Positions 21,873-31,816 of a DNA stretch of 64,000 nucleotides are shown in pieces; position 1 is the first letter of the stretch, and every line of letters starts with the position of its first letter. Below the pieces are notes generated by a model. That model was not told the origin of the DNA. It made no database searches and was given only the letters and a program-made list of their open reading frames with translations. The stretch is from contig KV919021.1 in assembly GCA_002049455.2 (NCBI GenBank), positions 50,138-114,137 of the forward strand, given 5' to 3'. This DNA is from Porphyra umbilicalis (Eukaryota > Rhodophyta > Bangiophyceae > Bangiales > Bangiaceae). Made by a program: the position numbers and the translations under genes.

Positions 21873-22223
21873 CTAGGCAGCGGCGCCAGCAGGACCGTCC
21901 CCCGGCAACACAATGCGGTAACGACATGCAAAGTCATCATCTGCCAACTTCCTCTGGCGAATCGCCGGTCTCAGCTCGCCGCTTGCCCCGATCTGCCACC
22001 TACCGATGCGGGGCACTTGTGAGTTGAAGCTGTGGCCGTCCTCATGACAAGCAGAACACTTGATGTCGCTGTGCTCTGGGTTGCGACACACACCTCGCAA
22101 GTAAAACACATTGTCATCTGGAAGAGTGTAGCGGCAAACAAAGTCGCGCTTGCGGCACACTCGGAACGAGTGGACGCCTTGGGAACCATCGTCGGAGCCA
22201 CAGTAGCCGCATCGTGGCGCCAT
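21873..22223 (-). CDS. Small 116-aa Cys/His protein sharing the zinc module of the 4144-6138 gene
   Basis: The ATG at 22223 leads directly into C-x2-C-(14)-C-x6-C-(15)-C-x4-H-x4-C-x2-C-x3-G-H, that is CGYC, VHSFRVC, DFVC, GVCRNPEH and CSACHEDGH. The ligand order and several spacings (H-S-x-R-x-C, then six residues, then C; later C-x2-C-x3-G-H) match residues 1-80 of the protein at 4144-6138. Such clusters normally bind two or three zinc ions. The C-terminal 45 residues are basic then Gly/Ala-rich. It may be a complete small protein or the first exon of a longer one. Function unknown. Confidence 0.55.
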   Translation of the reverse strand: MAPRCGYCGSDDGSQGVHSFRVCRKRDFVCRYTLPDDNVFYLRGVCRNPEHSDIKCSACHEDGHSFNSQVPRIGRWQIGASGELRPAIRQRKLADDDFACRYRIVLPGDGPAGAAA

Positions 22224-23235
22224 TGCGCGACACGACTGCTACAACGGAGCCAAATCACCGAGCATAGAGCAGCACCAAGAATCGTCAGAAGCACATTAGC
22301 GGTGGCGACGTCTACACCAATAGACGTGGTCCGCTGAAACGCACGCCAGCCGCATAGCACGTGCCGCATCGAGATCCACCGTTCACGACGTGCCCCCCTT
22401 TCACCATGACGATCAGCGCGGGTCAGCACCGTGCACACGCCACGACTGCATACCAATCCACGTACCGCCACCGACAGAACCACCGAGACGACGGAGTGAC
22501 GCCTGGCGCACGGTCAATCGAAGTCGCGCGACGTGACGGCCAACCGTAGCCACCAGATGGCGTGCCGGTGGCGGATGACGACGACGACGACGGTGTGGGT
22601 GCCGCGGCCGACAGCAACGACAACTGGTGGTGGTGTTCGTCGATCACGATGCGGCGCATGGTTCTCTCTGGGACCGAATCTCCCAAAATGGCCACCCGAG
22701 CGCCGCTGAAGCGGCTTTTCCAGGTCGGACCGATCGTTGTCCACGTTCTTCGCCCGAGGCAACACGAATTCACAGCCACAGTGTCCACTCATGTCCGCCG
22801 TTTGCACTGAGAACCGATCCGTAAGTCGATGTAGCGCACCCTCAGGCTTTTAATTGCAATTGTCCACCTTGCCTTGCAGAAGAGGGGAGAGTATTGGCTT
22901 GACTCTGGCGCGATGCCTCGGCACGATCGAAGGCGCCGGAGACAACAGCACGCGACCGACGCCACGACACCTTCCTTGTTCGCGCACGATTCGATGAGCA
23001 GCACCCCTGACTGCACGGGAGACGCATGTCAAAGAACATGGACCAAACTGTTCGCCGACGTCCACAGTGCGTGTGTCTTGTGGCGCGCGACAACGACAGA
23101 TACACCATCACGGACCCGCGCACGAGGCGCGCAACTCCCTCCGAACGTTTCTGGCGCCCGTGCTCTGCGACTCCTTTTCATGGCACCTGCCCTTGGTCGA
23201 CAAGCTGACAGAAGTAGCAACCTCGATCGTCCTTT
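22224..23235. other. Intergenic DNA upstream of the transposase 3' end
   Basis: No ORF with family resemblance. No terminal inverted repeat belonging to a compact Tc1/mariner element could be seen here, which matters for deciding what the adjacent transposase belongs to. Confidence 0.35.
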
Positions 23236-24276
23236 TTATTCCGCAATCAGAGCGGTCATAGTCCGCTCGACCCGATCGAATTGGCCAATTACTTGGCGAC
23301 GGGTGATGAACATTGCGGCCATCGCCTGCAGCAAATGCGGCTCGTCCAGTAACCACGGCTGACCGTAGATCAAGTTGCGGATGATGACCTTGAGGTCGTT
23401 AAATACACCTTCCACCGGCTGCAGGTCGGGGCTATAGGGCGGGAGGTGCAGGAAGGGGATGCCGTTGGCGGTCAGGAACGCGTCGCCAGCAGCATCGTGG
23501 ATGCACGCGTTGTCAAAGAGCAGCACACAGTTTGGGGGCTGCTGGTGCCACGGGCTTCCAGGCCGGTAGACGCCGAGTCGCGGTATCAGGTTCTGCAGGA
23601 ACAGTCGCCAGTCCGCTGCAGTCAAACCGCTTCCGCCATCGCTGCACGCGGCGGACATGTGGCCGAGGATGCTACCGTCACTGCCCACCGCCATCGTCGT
23701 GCTGGTCCTCGGGATCGACCGCGGGTCCCGGTCCCACCGCCTCACACGGTTACGGCGCAGACCTCGTCCATATTTTCGGTAGACGTCCTCACCGTCCGTG
23801 TGCGTTTCGTCCACAGAGACGATCGGCATAGGTCCCATGCGCCGCCGCAGGCGGGCGTGGGCACGACGAGCCACGGCGTTCGCCTCCTGGAAGAGCCGCA
23901 GCACGCGCTTTCTGGTGAACCCCATGCGACGGAGGTGACGGTCCACGGTCGCCTCCGAGCAGCACATGTTCACCCAGAGGCCGCTAGGGTGGTCCCGGAC
24001 GCGCTGCAGCAGCTTAGAGTGCTCACGGAGCAAAGCCTGGGGCCGCTCCCGCACAACCATGAGCAGCGCGTTCATGAGGCGCTGGTCCAACCAGCACGAG
24101 TCTCCATGCAGGTTACGGCGCTCGGGGTTGCGCCAGACAGTCCCGTTCTGGCGATGGTAGCGACACCACCTCTTGAGAGCGGATTGTTTTACACCAACGA
24201 TCCTCTGAACGACCTTGCGCGGCACACCGTGGGCAACCATGCTGATTGCGCAGAGACGCACGTTAGCTGGAAACAT
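23236..24276 (-). CDS. IS630/Tc1/mariner-superfamily DDE transposase
   Basis: A 346-aa protein from the ATG at 24276. An N-terminal helix-turn-helix region (PANVRLCAISMVAHGVP, then QSALKRWCRYHR) is followed by a second helical region with SEATVDRHLRRMGFTRKR. The DDE core follows: VSVDETHTDG (first Asp), LLFDNACIHDA (second Asp), then LPPYSPDLQPVEGVFNDLK (Glu). 33 residues separate the second Asp and the Glu, close to the family's usual 34. The enzyme would cut at terminal inverted repeats and insert at TA. The frame is intact. A compact element around it is not visible, but TA-ended 36-bp inverted repeats lie at 3382 and 27090, so it may drive that interval. Alternatively it is a separate insertion with decayed ends. 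Confidence 0.9.
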   Translation of the reverse strand: MFPANVRLCAISMVAHGVPRKVVQRIVGVKQSALKRWCRYHRQNGTVWRNPERRNLHGDSCWLDQRLMNALLMVVRERPQALLREHSKLLQRVRDHPSGLWVNMCCSEATVDRHLRRMGFTRKRVLRLFQEANAVARRAHARLRRRMGPMPIVSVDETHTDGEDVYRKYGRGLRRNRVRRWDRDPRSIPRTSTTMAVGSDGSILGHMSAACSDGGSGLTAADWRLFLQNLIPRLGVYRPGSPWHQQPPNCVLLFDNACIHDAAGDAFLTANGIPFLHLPPYSPDLQPVEGVFNDLKVIIRNLIYGQPWLLDEPHLLQAMAAMFITRRQVIGQFDRVERTMTALIAE

Positions 24277-26300
24277 GGCGTCCCTGCAAGTCCGCACAGA
24301 CCACCGCACAACGCCCAGCGACCGCGGCCGCGAAGGAACACCACACAACGCCCAGCGACAGCGGCCACGAAGGACCGCCGCCCCGTGTCACGACGCCGCC
24401 GCGATTCGCCGAACAACCGCGCCCTTGGCCTTGAAGGAAGCCCGAGGAACGAAGACGAGGGCCGCCAACCGCAGCGGGCACACACACGAATACCAGCTGC
24501 AGCCCTACGTCGACAGGAACGCGAGTACTACTGCCGGCCGGGCGCCGTCGCCCGCAAAACAAGTGCCGCCGGGCGCCGTCGCCCGCAAGACAAGTGCCGG
24601 CCGGGCGCCGTCGCCCGCGGGAGCACGAGCCTGGGCAACAGACGGTGAACCACACCCCAAGAACCCAGGAAAGCGTCCAGACCAGGCACCCCGCGCCGCG
24701 GACTGGGGCAAGACCGGCAGGGGCACCGTCGCCCACAGGTCACGGCCACAGGCACCAAGTGTGGCCTGCGGTGCGGATAGCAGGAGTACCCCCACCACTG
24801 CGACACAATGGTGCACGGGAGCACGAGGACGAGCACCACCCGGTTGGAAGGCACGCGCTGGAGCACGAGCACGGGCGCGAGCACGAGCCGCGCACAGCAG
24901 GTACACAGTCCACCAGTCACGGGGACGACGACGAGCAGTAGCACGGGCACCAGACGGGGCACCGCTGCTCTCTGTGAGCGAGCACGTGAACGGGGTGCGA
25001 ACACACGGGGAGGGCAACGGGACGAAAACGCACACCAGGAGCACCGCAGAGGATGCCCGTTTCAGGACCACGCACACCAGCTGCCGCACCGCCACCCACT
25101 GGAGCACGAGCAAAGCACGAGCCGCAGTGCACACTGTATCACCGCCGCCCGCTGGAGCTCGAGCACTTGCACGACGGGGGTGACACGGCGAACGGGGCAC
25201 GACCACGCACGCCACGTCCACAATGCACAGGTCACGGAAATGTTCACCAGCCAGCCGCCGCACCGCCGCACGAGCCGCAGTCCACTACTCACTGAGACGA
25301 CCAGCTTCCGCACCGCACCCCGCTGGAGCACGAGCACGGGCACGAGCACGAGCCGCAGCGGCCACTGGAGCACTGCCGCGACCTGAGCCCGAGCACTTGC
25401 ACGACGTGCGGTCACAGAGTGCGCGGAGCTCGACCACACACAGCAGGTACACAGTCCACCAGTCACGGGGACGACACCCGAGCACACACAAGACTTGCGG
25501 TCACGCAGTAACAGGACGACCGCGCACACCAGGTACACAATACACAGTCCACCAGTCACGGGTACGACCACCAGCCGCCGAACCGCCGTACGTACGAGCC
25601 GCAAACCACTACTCGCAGAAACGACCAGCCGCCGTACCGCCGCCGACTGCAGCACGAGCAAGAGCACGAGGACCACCCGAGGCACCACCGCCCGCAGACG
25701 CTCGAGCACATGCACACCGTGTCGCACCACCGCCCGCCAGAGCTCTAACAAGAGCACGAGCACCAACCGAGGCACCGCCGCCCGCCGGAGCTCTTGCGCA
25801 CCGTGCCGGGCCGCCGTCCGCTGGTGCACGGGAACGCACACGACGCCCACTGAGGCACGACGAGCAAGAGCACGAGCACCACCCAGAGGCACCCCCGCCC
25901 GCTGGAGCACGTGCACCACATGCACAACGTGCCGCACAGCCGCACGCTGGTGCACGAGCGCGCCCACGACGTGCGGCCACGCGGTGAGCGGAGCACGACC
26001 GCGCACACCAGGTACACAGTCCACCAGTCGCGAAGACAGCCACCGGCCGCCGCACCGCCGAACGAGCCGCACGAGCCGCAGGAGTGTATTCCGCCACTCA
26101 CGGGAACGACGAACCGCCCCACCTCCGCCGCCAGTGGAAGCACGACGCAACCGCCGCGCAATCGCCGCAGAGCCGGCCACGAGAGCGCCAGCACTACCGA
26201 CCGGCCGCCGACGAACCGCCGCCACCCGCGGAGCACGAGGAGCGCGAGGGGCACTGGGGGCTCGTGGCCGGCCGGCGCCCGCGGAAGAAGACGACGTCGC
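24277..26300. repeat. Degenerate GC-rich repeat field with recurring CAGTCCACCAGTC core
   Basis: GCACGAGCACGAGC-type words dominate. A longer shared block, AGGTACACAGTCCACCAGTC followed by ACGGGGACGAC, recurs near 24898, 25444, 25530 and 26009. Duplicated GACCACCG/ACGCCCAGCGAC blocks lie at 24300-24360 and three CGGGCGCCGTCGCCCGC units at 24540-24620. ORFs on both strands follow the repeats and are not credible genes. Confidence 0.65.
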
Positions 26301-27054
26301 CTACAACAGTGCTGTGCGCCGCCAAGTCCCGCTGAAGACTTGGCGTCGTTGGCAGATCTGACGCCGTGAGCTCCTTGCACGGCCCTGCCGCCAGACGAAC
26401 TGGCCCCGTGCAGATCTGAGATGACGGCCGCAGGCCATTGGTCGGCGCGACAAAACGCACGCTGCTTGCAGGCTGCTTGCAGGCCGCACAATCCAGGCGT
26501 GACAGAGACTGCAGTCTGTTTCCCTGTCTAGGACGTCCAGATCGATTCAAGCGACCGAGATTGCCGCTGTGTATACTAGTTTGCACGCTTGAGTTACTGT
26601 TTGCATGTGGCTCTGGACCCGCACTGGGGGAACGTTTGCCGGCACGTTCGCCCAGATTACCCCAGATTGGCGCTTGCGCTGCCGCCGAAATCCGCATTGA
26701 ATCGGGACCCCCTCCCCGTTGCTTCGTGACGGCCCCTTCTCAAAATAGAATTCGATCTGGATGGACCGGACTGGCTGCAGTGCGAAGCGTTTGTCTGCAC
26801 GTTTGCTCAAATTCCCGGCGGGGCCGCCAATGGAAATCAAGTTTGGGGGTTCGGTCGACCCCATTAGGGTGGTGGGCCACCGCCCGGGTCGCATTCGACG
26901 ATTGCGCGGCCTCCGCGTCCTGAGAGCGCGGGCACGTCCTGGCAAGTGACCTCGCGATGGGGCGGCACTGTCAGGAAACGTTTGGAGACGCTGTCGCCGG
27001 CAGAAACCCATGTCGCCTCAGGGCCCCCTGGGGGGGGGGTGGGAAACGTTTGCT
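26301..27054. other. Subterminal DNA inside the right inverted repeat
   Basis: No recognisable ORF. AAACGTTT motifs occur near 26977 and 27043, the same motif as just inside the left inverted repeat, consistent with subterminal binding sites. A run of ten G lies near 27030. Confidence 0.4.
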
Positions 27055-27090
27055 CACAGAGGTGGGGTCATTTTTGGGAGAAGGGCCATA
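27055..27090. repeat. Right 36-bp inverted repeat of the candidate giant element
   Basis: Reads CACAGAGGTGGGGTCATTTT and ends AAGGGCCATA. It is the reverse complement of 3382-3417 with a single mismatch. Immediately outside is GTACACGTCT, close to the GTACTCGTCT that precedes the left copy. Confidence 0.85.
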
Positions 27091-27201
27091 GTACACGTCT
27101 AGTATGCGCCCCACTTTCCCGACGATGACCGCAACGCTCTCGAACTGAAAAACTCAGTTCGACCAATATTTCGAATCCAAAACTAGTTCACAAGCAATGT
27201 T

Positions 27202-27382
27202 CACTGTGACGAACGTACGCGGACGGGCCGCGTACAGCCGTTCTCCCAAAAATCCCGCACTCCAACTGTCGCAAAAGAGTTCCAAATCGACCTCTGCGGG
27301 GTCGTAGAGGCCCATGTGGAACTCTTCTGCAACTGTTGGAGTGCGGGATTTTTGAGAGAACGGCTGTACGTTCGTCACAGTG
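27202..27382. mobile_element. Palindromic mariner-like MITE / hairpin
   Basis: A near-perfect inverted repeat. The left arm contains CACTGTGACGAACGTAC, then TACAGCCGTTCTCCCAAAAA and CCCGCACTCCAACTGT. The right arm is its complement, ending GGCTGTACGTTCGTCACAGT. The left arm has about 17 extra bases (27219-27235). The inner palindrome starts and ends TACAGCCGTTCTC, flanked by TA like many Tc1/mariner MITEs. TTCTCCCAAAAAT is shared with the inverted repeat ending at 27090, so the two are probably related. Confidence 0.8.
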
Positions 27383-27387
27383 ATCAC

Positions 27388-30230
27388 ATTCCAGGCACGT
27401 GCGTGCAATACCCTGGCCTTAAGGGCGGTAGCGAGCTCGGCGACGCATCGACACCGGGCACGCCGGCCGGCTCCATAGCCGCGAGCGCGCACGGGGGCCC
27501 GTACAGCCACGCTGCCGTGGCGGGGAGAACGTGGGGCGGGGAAAGGGGTTCCGCCGCCGCCACCACAGCGACGGCGGCCCGCCGGCGTCGCACGACGCCC
27601 ACAGATGGGGCCGGCACTCCGCCGCGCAGCGCACCTGCGCACGGCGGGCAGGGCGGCCGACACGTCGCACGGGCGGGCGGGTGGGACTGATCGCCGCGCG
27701 ACGGGGCGCCTCCAACCGTTCCGCGAGATCGCGCCAGCAATCGCCGACGTGCCGCCGCAACAGAAGCCGGCGCGCAGGCATGATCACCCGCGGGTCATCG
27801 TGGGCGCGTCGAACCCCGGAAGTCGCTGCGCGCGGTCGCCGCGCGCGACACGGGGCGGTGCGGGGGGGCAGAGGGACAGACGCCGTCCGGGCCCTGTGAC
27901 CCTTGTGGCAGAACAGTCCTTCTCAGCCGCTTAACCCTATTCGCTTTTAGCGTCATCGCGACCCTTCCAACGCTGACTCTGCCTCAGATCCCTGAGGACA
28001 CGAATGCAGACTGCCACCTCTGAAACGGAGATCAAGTCCCTTGATTTAAGTGTGTGTGTGCATCACTACACTTTGAGAGCACCCTGTCCTAAAGGCCAGG
28101 GAATTCCAGGCACGTACGTGCAATACCCTGGCCTTCAGGGCGGTGGCGCGCTCGGCGACGCATAGATACCGGGTAAGCCGGCCGGCTCCATGGCCGCGAT
28201 CACGCACGGGGGCACGTGCAGCCACGTTGCCGTGGCGGCACAGCAACGCAATCGATTGTCCTCACCACCGTGACAGGTACTTTGAGGGGGCAGATGTCGC
28301 GTGCGAACGATCATTGCTCTTTTGCAGACATCTGCTTTTCTGTCACTTTCTTCTAAGTACTGTGCGAGTGCTGGTACAGGACAAAACATATTCAGCAGCT
28401 TCTCATACTTGTATTCGAACATCTTGGTCATCGGGGCAGGGCCGGTTCTCCAATCTCGTCGTGCCCCTTTCCGACCTCGGAATGCAAGCGCGCTGCGACC
28501 GCAGCAAGGTGTGCCCATCTGGGACCCACGCTGCAGCTTGGATGCTCACGCCCGGCGCAGAACGTTTGCAGCAGCGGATGCTGGTTGGGCATCGCCAGCG
28601 CGGCAGGTGGCGCCCATGACCCACTTTCTTGGTGTGCTCTTTCGCCTGTCGGCTCGCCTTCGACGTAGCTGCGGTGCCCGCTTCCTCGCCGTTGCCGGCG
28701 CCGCCAGCACTGCAGTCCTGTGTGGGTGGTGTGTAGGGTATTGCGCTGTTGGCCTCAGTATCAACGTGGTCTGGAAGTGAACGGGGCGGGGGGGGGAGGG
28801 GTGACGGGATGTGTGGCAGTGATGCGATTTCTGACGCCTGGCGCTTTTCCTTGGGACCGTCGCTGTCTGTTTTCCTTTCTGCACCTTTTACGTAGAACTG
28901 TTAGTTGGTATTGGTGTCCTCCTTACGCAGAGCGCCTGGCGTATGTGATTGTTGGGGAGAAGCGTGGTCCATGGGGGTGTGGTGTGGGGCGCTGCGATGT
29001 CAGCATCGGTATCAGGATGGTGTGGAAGAGGACGGCGCGGTGGGGAGGAAGAGGGGTGAGGGGATGTGAGAGTGACAGTACTGTTTCTGACGCCTGACGC
29101 TCTTCCTTGGGCCCTTCGCTGTCTGCTTTCCTTTGTACGTCTTGTACGTGGAAATGCTGGCTTCGGTGTCTCCTTCACGCAGAGCGCCCGGCGTATGTGC
29201 TTGTTGGGAAGTAGTGTGGTGTCTGTGTGTACGGAAGGGCGGCTCCTGCGGAGATGGGAGGGTTGGGCCTGTGGGGAGGGTGGATGGTGTATGTCCAGGC
29301 GGTGGGACGGTGTCAATGGGGGGGTGAGGGCGGCGCATGTGGAGTTGTCTTGGAGTAGAGGGAGGCAGGTGAGATGGACTTTGTGCGGTAGTGCGTGGTG
29401 CACGAGGCGACGGTACCCACACGGTGGAGGGAGTGTATATATAGGCAACAACCACTGTGTCCACTTTTCCTCCAATGTTCCCTTGTCCACGAAGCACTGG
29501 TACATAAGGACATTCAAAGAGCCATTCCTTCCTGAGATGCTCAGACATATGTTAATATACCGTTTCAATGTTACAGGCTTAGGCGGTCTTTGGAAGTCTC
29601 TCATGGGGCAGGTGTTTCGGAGTTCTCTGGGGATGTCGATAGAGGATTGAGCCGCGTTGCTGTGGGGGGGGGCGTGGGGCGGGGAAAGGGGTGCCGCCGC
29701 CGCCGCCGCGGCGGCGGCTGCCCGCCGGCGTGGTGCAACGCGTACGGGCGGGGCCGTCACCCCGCCGCGCAGCGCATCTGCGCGCCGCCGACAAGGAGCA
29801 CAGGCGGGCGGATGGGATCGACCACCGAGCGACGGGGCGCCTCCAACCGTTCCGCGAGATCGCGTTAGAAACCGCCGACGTGCCGCCGCAACAGAAGCCG
29901 GCGCGCAGGCACGATCACCCGCGGGGCCTCGCGGGCGCGTCGAACCCCGGAAGTCGCTGCACGCGGTCGCCGCGCGCGACACGGGGCGGTGCCGGGGGGC
30001 AGAGGGACAGACGCCGTCCGGGCCCTGTGACCCTTGTGGCAGGACAGTCCTTCTCAGCCACTTAACCCTATTCGCTTTTAGCGTCATCGCGACCCTTCCA
30101 ACGCTGACACTGCCTCAGATCCCTGAGGACACGAATGCAGACTGCCACCTCTGAAACGGAGATCAAGTCTCTTGATTTAAGGGTGTGTGTGCATCACTAC
30201 ACTTTGAGAGCATCCTGTCCTAAAGGCCAG
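27388..30230. repeat. 715-bp tandem duplication, second copy interrupted
   Basis: Unit 1 starts ATTCCAGGCACGTGCGTGCA at 27388 and ends TAAAGGCCAG near 28102. Unit 2 starts with the same motif at 28103, is broken after about 130 bp, and resumes at about 29655 (GTGGGGCGGGGAAAGGGG) to end TAAAGGCCAG at 30230. Copies share GC-rich and then AT-richer parts with few differences. ORFs in them are not recognised. Confidence 0.85.
28236..29654. mobile_element. 1.4-kb insertion with 11-bp imperfect flanking duplication
   Basis: The insertion interrupts the second 715-bp unit. CGTTGCCGTGG (28225-28235) and CGTTGCTGTGG (29655-29665) flank it, resembling a 9-11-bp target duplication as made by MULE-type elements. 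Terminal inverted repeats are weak at best. Inside are two about 255-bp tandem units (28770-29260) sharing TTTCTGACGCCTG, CAGAGCGCC and GGCGTATGTG. A TATATATA at 29433-29441 lies near its right side. No protein is recognised. Confidence 0.55.
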
Positions 30231-31816
30231 CCAAATCCGATTTTTACCCAATGTGAACTAGATTTAACCAATTATGATAAACCAGTTGGACCTCCCTAGC
30301 CACGGGGCCGGCCGTGCCGCCTGTGCTCCTTGTCCTGAGAGCGTTGTCAACAACTCAGGCTGACTCTATCGGCTATGCCATTTCAGAACCAAGTCCGCGT
30401 CCTTAGACAGCCACATGTACGTCAGCGGTTGGCTGCTTTGCTGTCAAGAGCCTAAGTACCTGCAGGATCCCTTACACCACGTCCTTTCTTGGCCCGATCA
30501 AGACGATATTTTCCGCCAGGACTTGATTCACTGCAGCGGCAGTTGACAACTGTGGTGAGCAGCCGTATCATCCATAACGAAGGCGCAGAGAACGCTCGTC
30601 GGCAGACGGACAAAGAAACAGGTCAAAATGCGCAGCGCTTGATGACGTCCACGCCTAGATGGGCGTCGCTGTAGGACCATTGCTATGTACGACAGCTCCT
30701 GCGAACGTTCCGGAACAGCGACCATCTCTGGGCAGAAGGAACTGGCAGTCAATCTTGCAGACGTGGCGCACACGTTTCAGCCACGTGCTACTATTAGCTG
30801 TGAAACGGGTCGTTGATCCAATACATGGGCCAATCAGAGGCTCCTGTGAGATAGCCTCGGCTATCCTAAAAGCTATTCCGATCGAAATAGAAAAGCGATA
30901 GCCGCACAGCTTTTCTTGGTCAGCGGAAGCCAGAATCAAGTAGGTAGTTCTATTTCCATGGCCCAAACAACAAAAGGGCTTCTTCGTCTAAAAAGTGGTG
31001 TTACATCAGACTTCTGGTGCTTAATAGGACACGTTGTGCAACGTGGCGTGAATATGGCGATAGCATCTCATTGTTAACAATGCTCTGAGGTGGCCCCACC
31101 CCAGCAGCTCGTGTCAGGTATTCTACAGTACTCGTACGTACAGCAGTGCACTGTCGTTCTTGTGGTGATGGAACATACGCATGTGGTACGGACAGAGGGC
31201 ACACACGGGGGCTGGGCAGCGATGACGGCCGCTGCGGGCGGCTGCCGGCCCAGCGGCCCACCGCCGACGTGCCGAGCGACCGTCAGCGGCCGTCCGGCCA
31301 GGCCTGGCGCGAAGTGTCTCTGCCTCCGACTCCACCGGGAGCAGGCTCAGCTCGTGAAGGAATCGGCCGTGCGCAGTTTCACATGACATTGGTGGGAATA
31401 TGCCATGTGAAACCAGCTCAGCCAATCAAATGACGACATTCCGCTGGCGAGCGCTGTGGTGACAGCAGAACAGACAGCCCTGGGACGCCCATGGGACGGC
31501 CGGATGCGTGCCAGACACAGACACCAGCGCCCAGACAGGCCGACGGACCCAGCCCAGACACAAACAAGGCCCCCAACAGGCGGAATGTCAGGGGGGCACG
31601 GCCTGTGTCAAGTGGCATATGACGAGGGAGATACGGACCAGATCACAGATAAAACGGAAGGGCTGTCCTCGGAGCCTGATAAAACCGCATGCTAGACCAC
31701 TGCTGCCAGCCACAGATCAAGCAGCCATGAATATCGGACCCATCGCGTCGCCCTCGAGGGCATGCTAATCTCAGGAAAAACATGCCATTCGGGAGCACCT
31801 GCGTGCACGCACCCTG
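30231..31816. other. Intergenic DNA, no gene recognised
   Basis: Unremarkable composition, short ORFs only. It contains the 38-bp quasi-palindrome at 31376-31413 and, at its right end, a fragment of the 154-bp satellite (31790-31816). Confidence 0.4.
31376..31413. repeat. 38-bp quasi-palindrome, copy 1
   Basis: GTTTCACATG ... CATGTGAAAC with inner ACATTGGTGGGAATAT. Its reverse complement recurs at 49855-49893 with a few differences. Being self-complementary at its ends, it could be a small mobile repeat or a protein-binding hairpin. Confidence 0.75.

Larger units (their letters stand above)
3382..27090. mobile_element. Candidate 23.7-kb DNA transposon carrying Polycomb genes
   Basis: Two 36-bp inverted repeats (3382-3417 and 27055-27090) differ at one position. 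Each starts TATGGC and contains CTTCTCCCAAAAATGACCCC, and subterminal AAACGTTT motifs lie inside both ends. Two readings of the junction are possible. The first is a TA duplication typical of the IS630/Tc1/mariner superfamily, which fits the DDE transposase at 23236-24276. The second is a longer duplication, since GTACTCGTCT (3372-3381) and GTACACGTCT (27091-27100) match at 9 of 10 bases. Cargo would be the E(z)-like, SUZ12-like, zinc-domain, PEX11-like and U1-finger ORFs. The size is far beyond usual mariner elements, and two independent copies of a smaller element cannot be excluded. Confidence 0.45.

Noticed and set aside
22676-22697. TCTCCCAAAATGGCCACCC resembling the 36-bp inverted repeat
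   Set aside because: Only a partial match with a missing A and different continuation. No TA-ended partner, so probably chance.
28236-29654. Terminal inverted repeats for the 1.4-kb insertion
   Set aside because: CGGC-CA and ATCGA words partly match between the ends, but not enough to claim inverted repeats.
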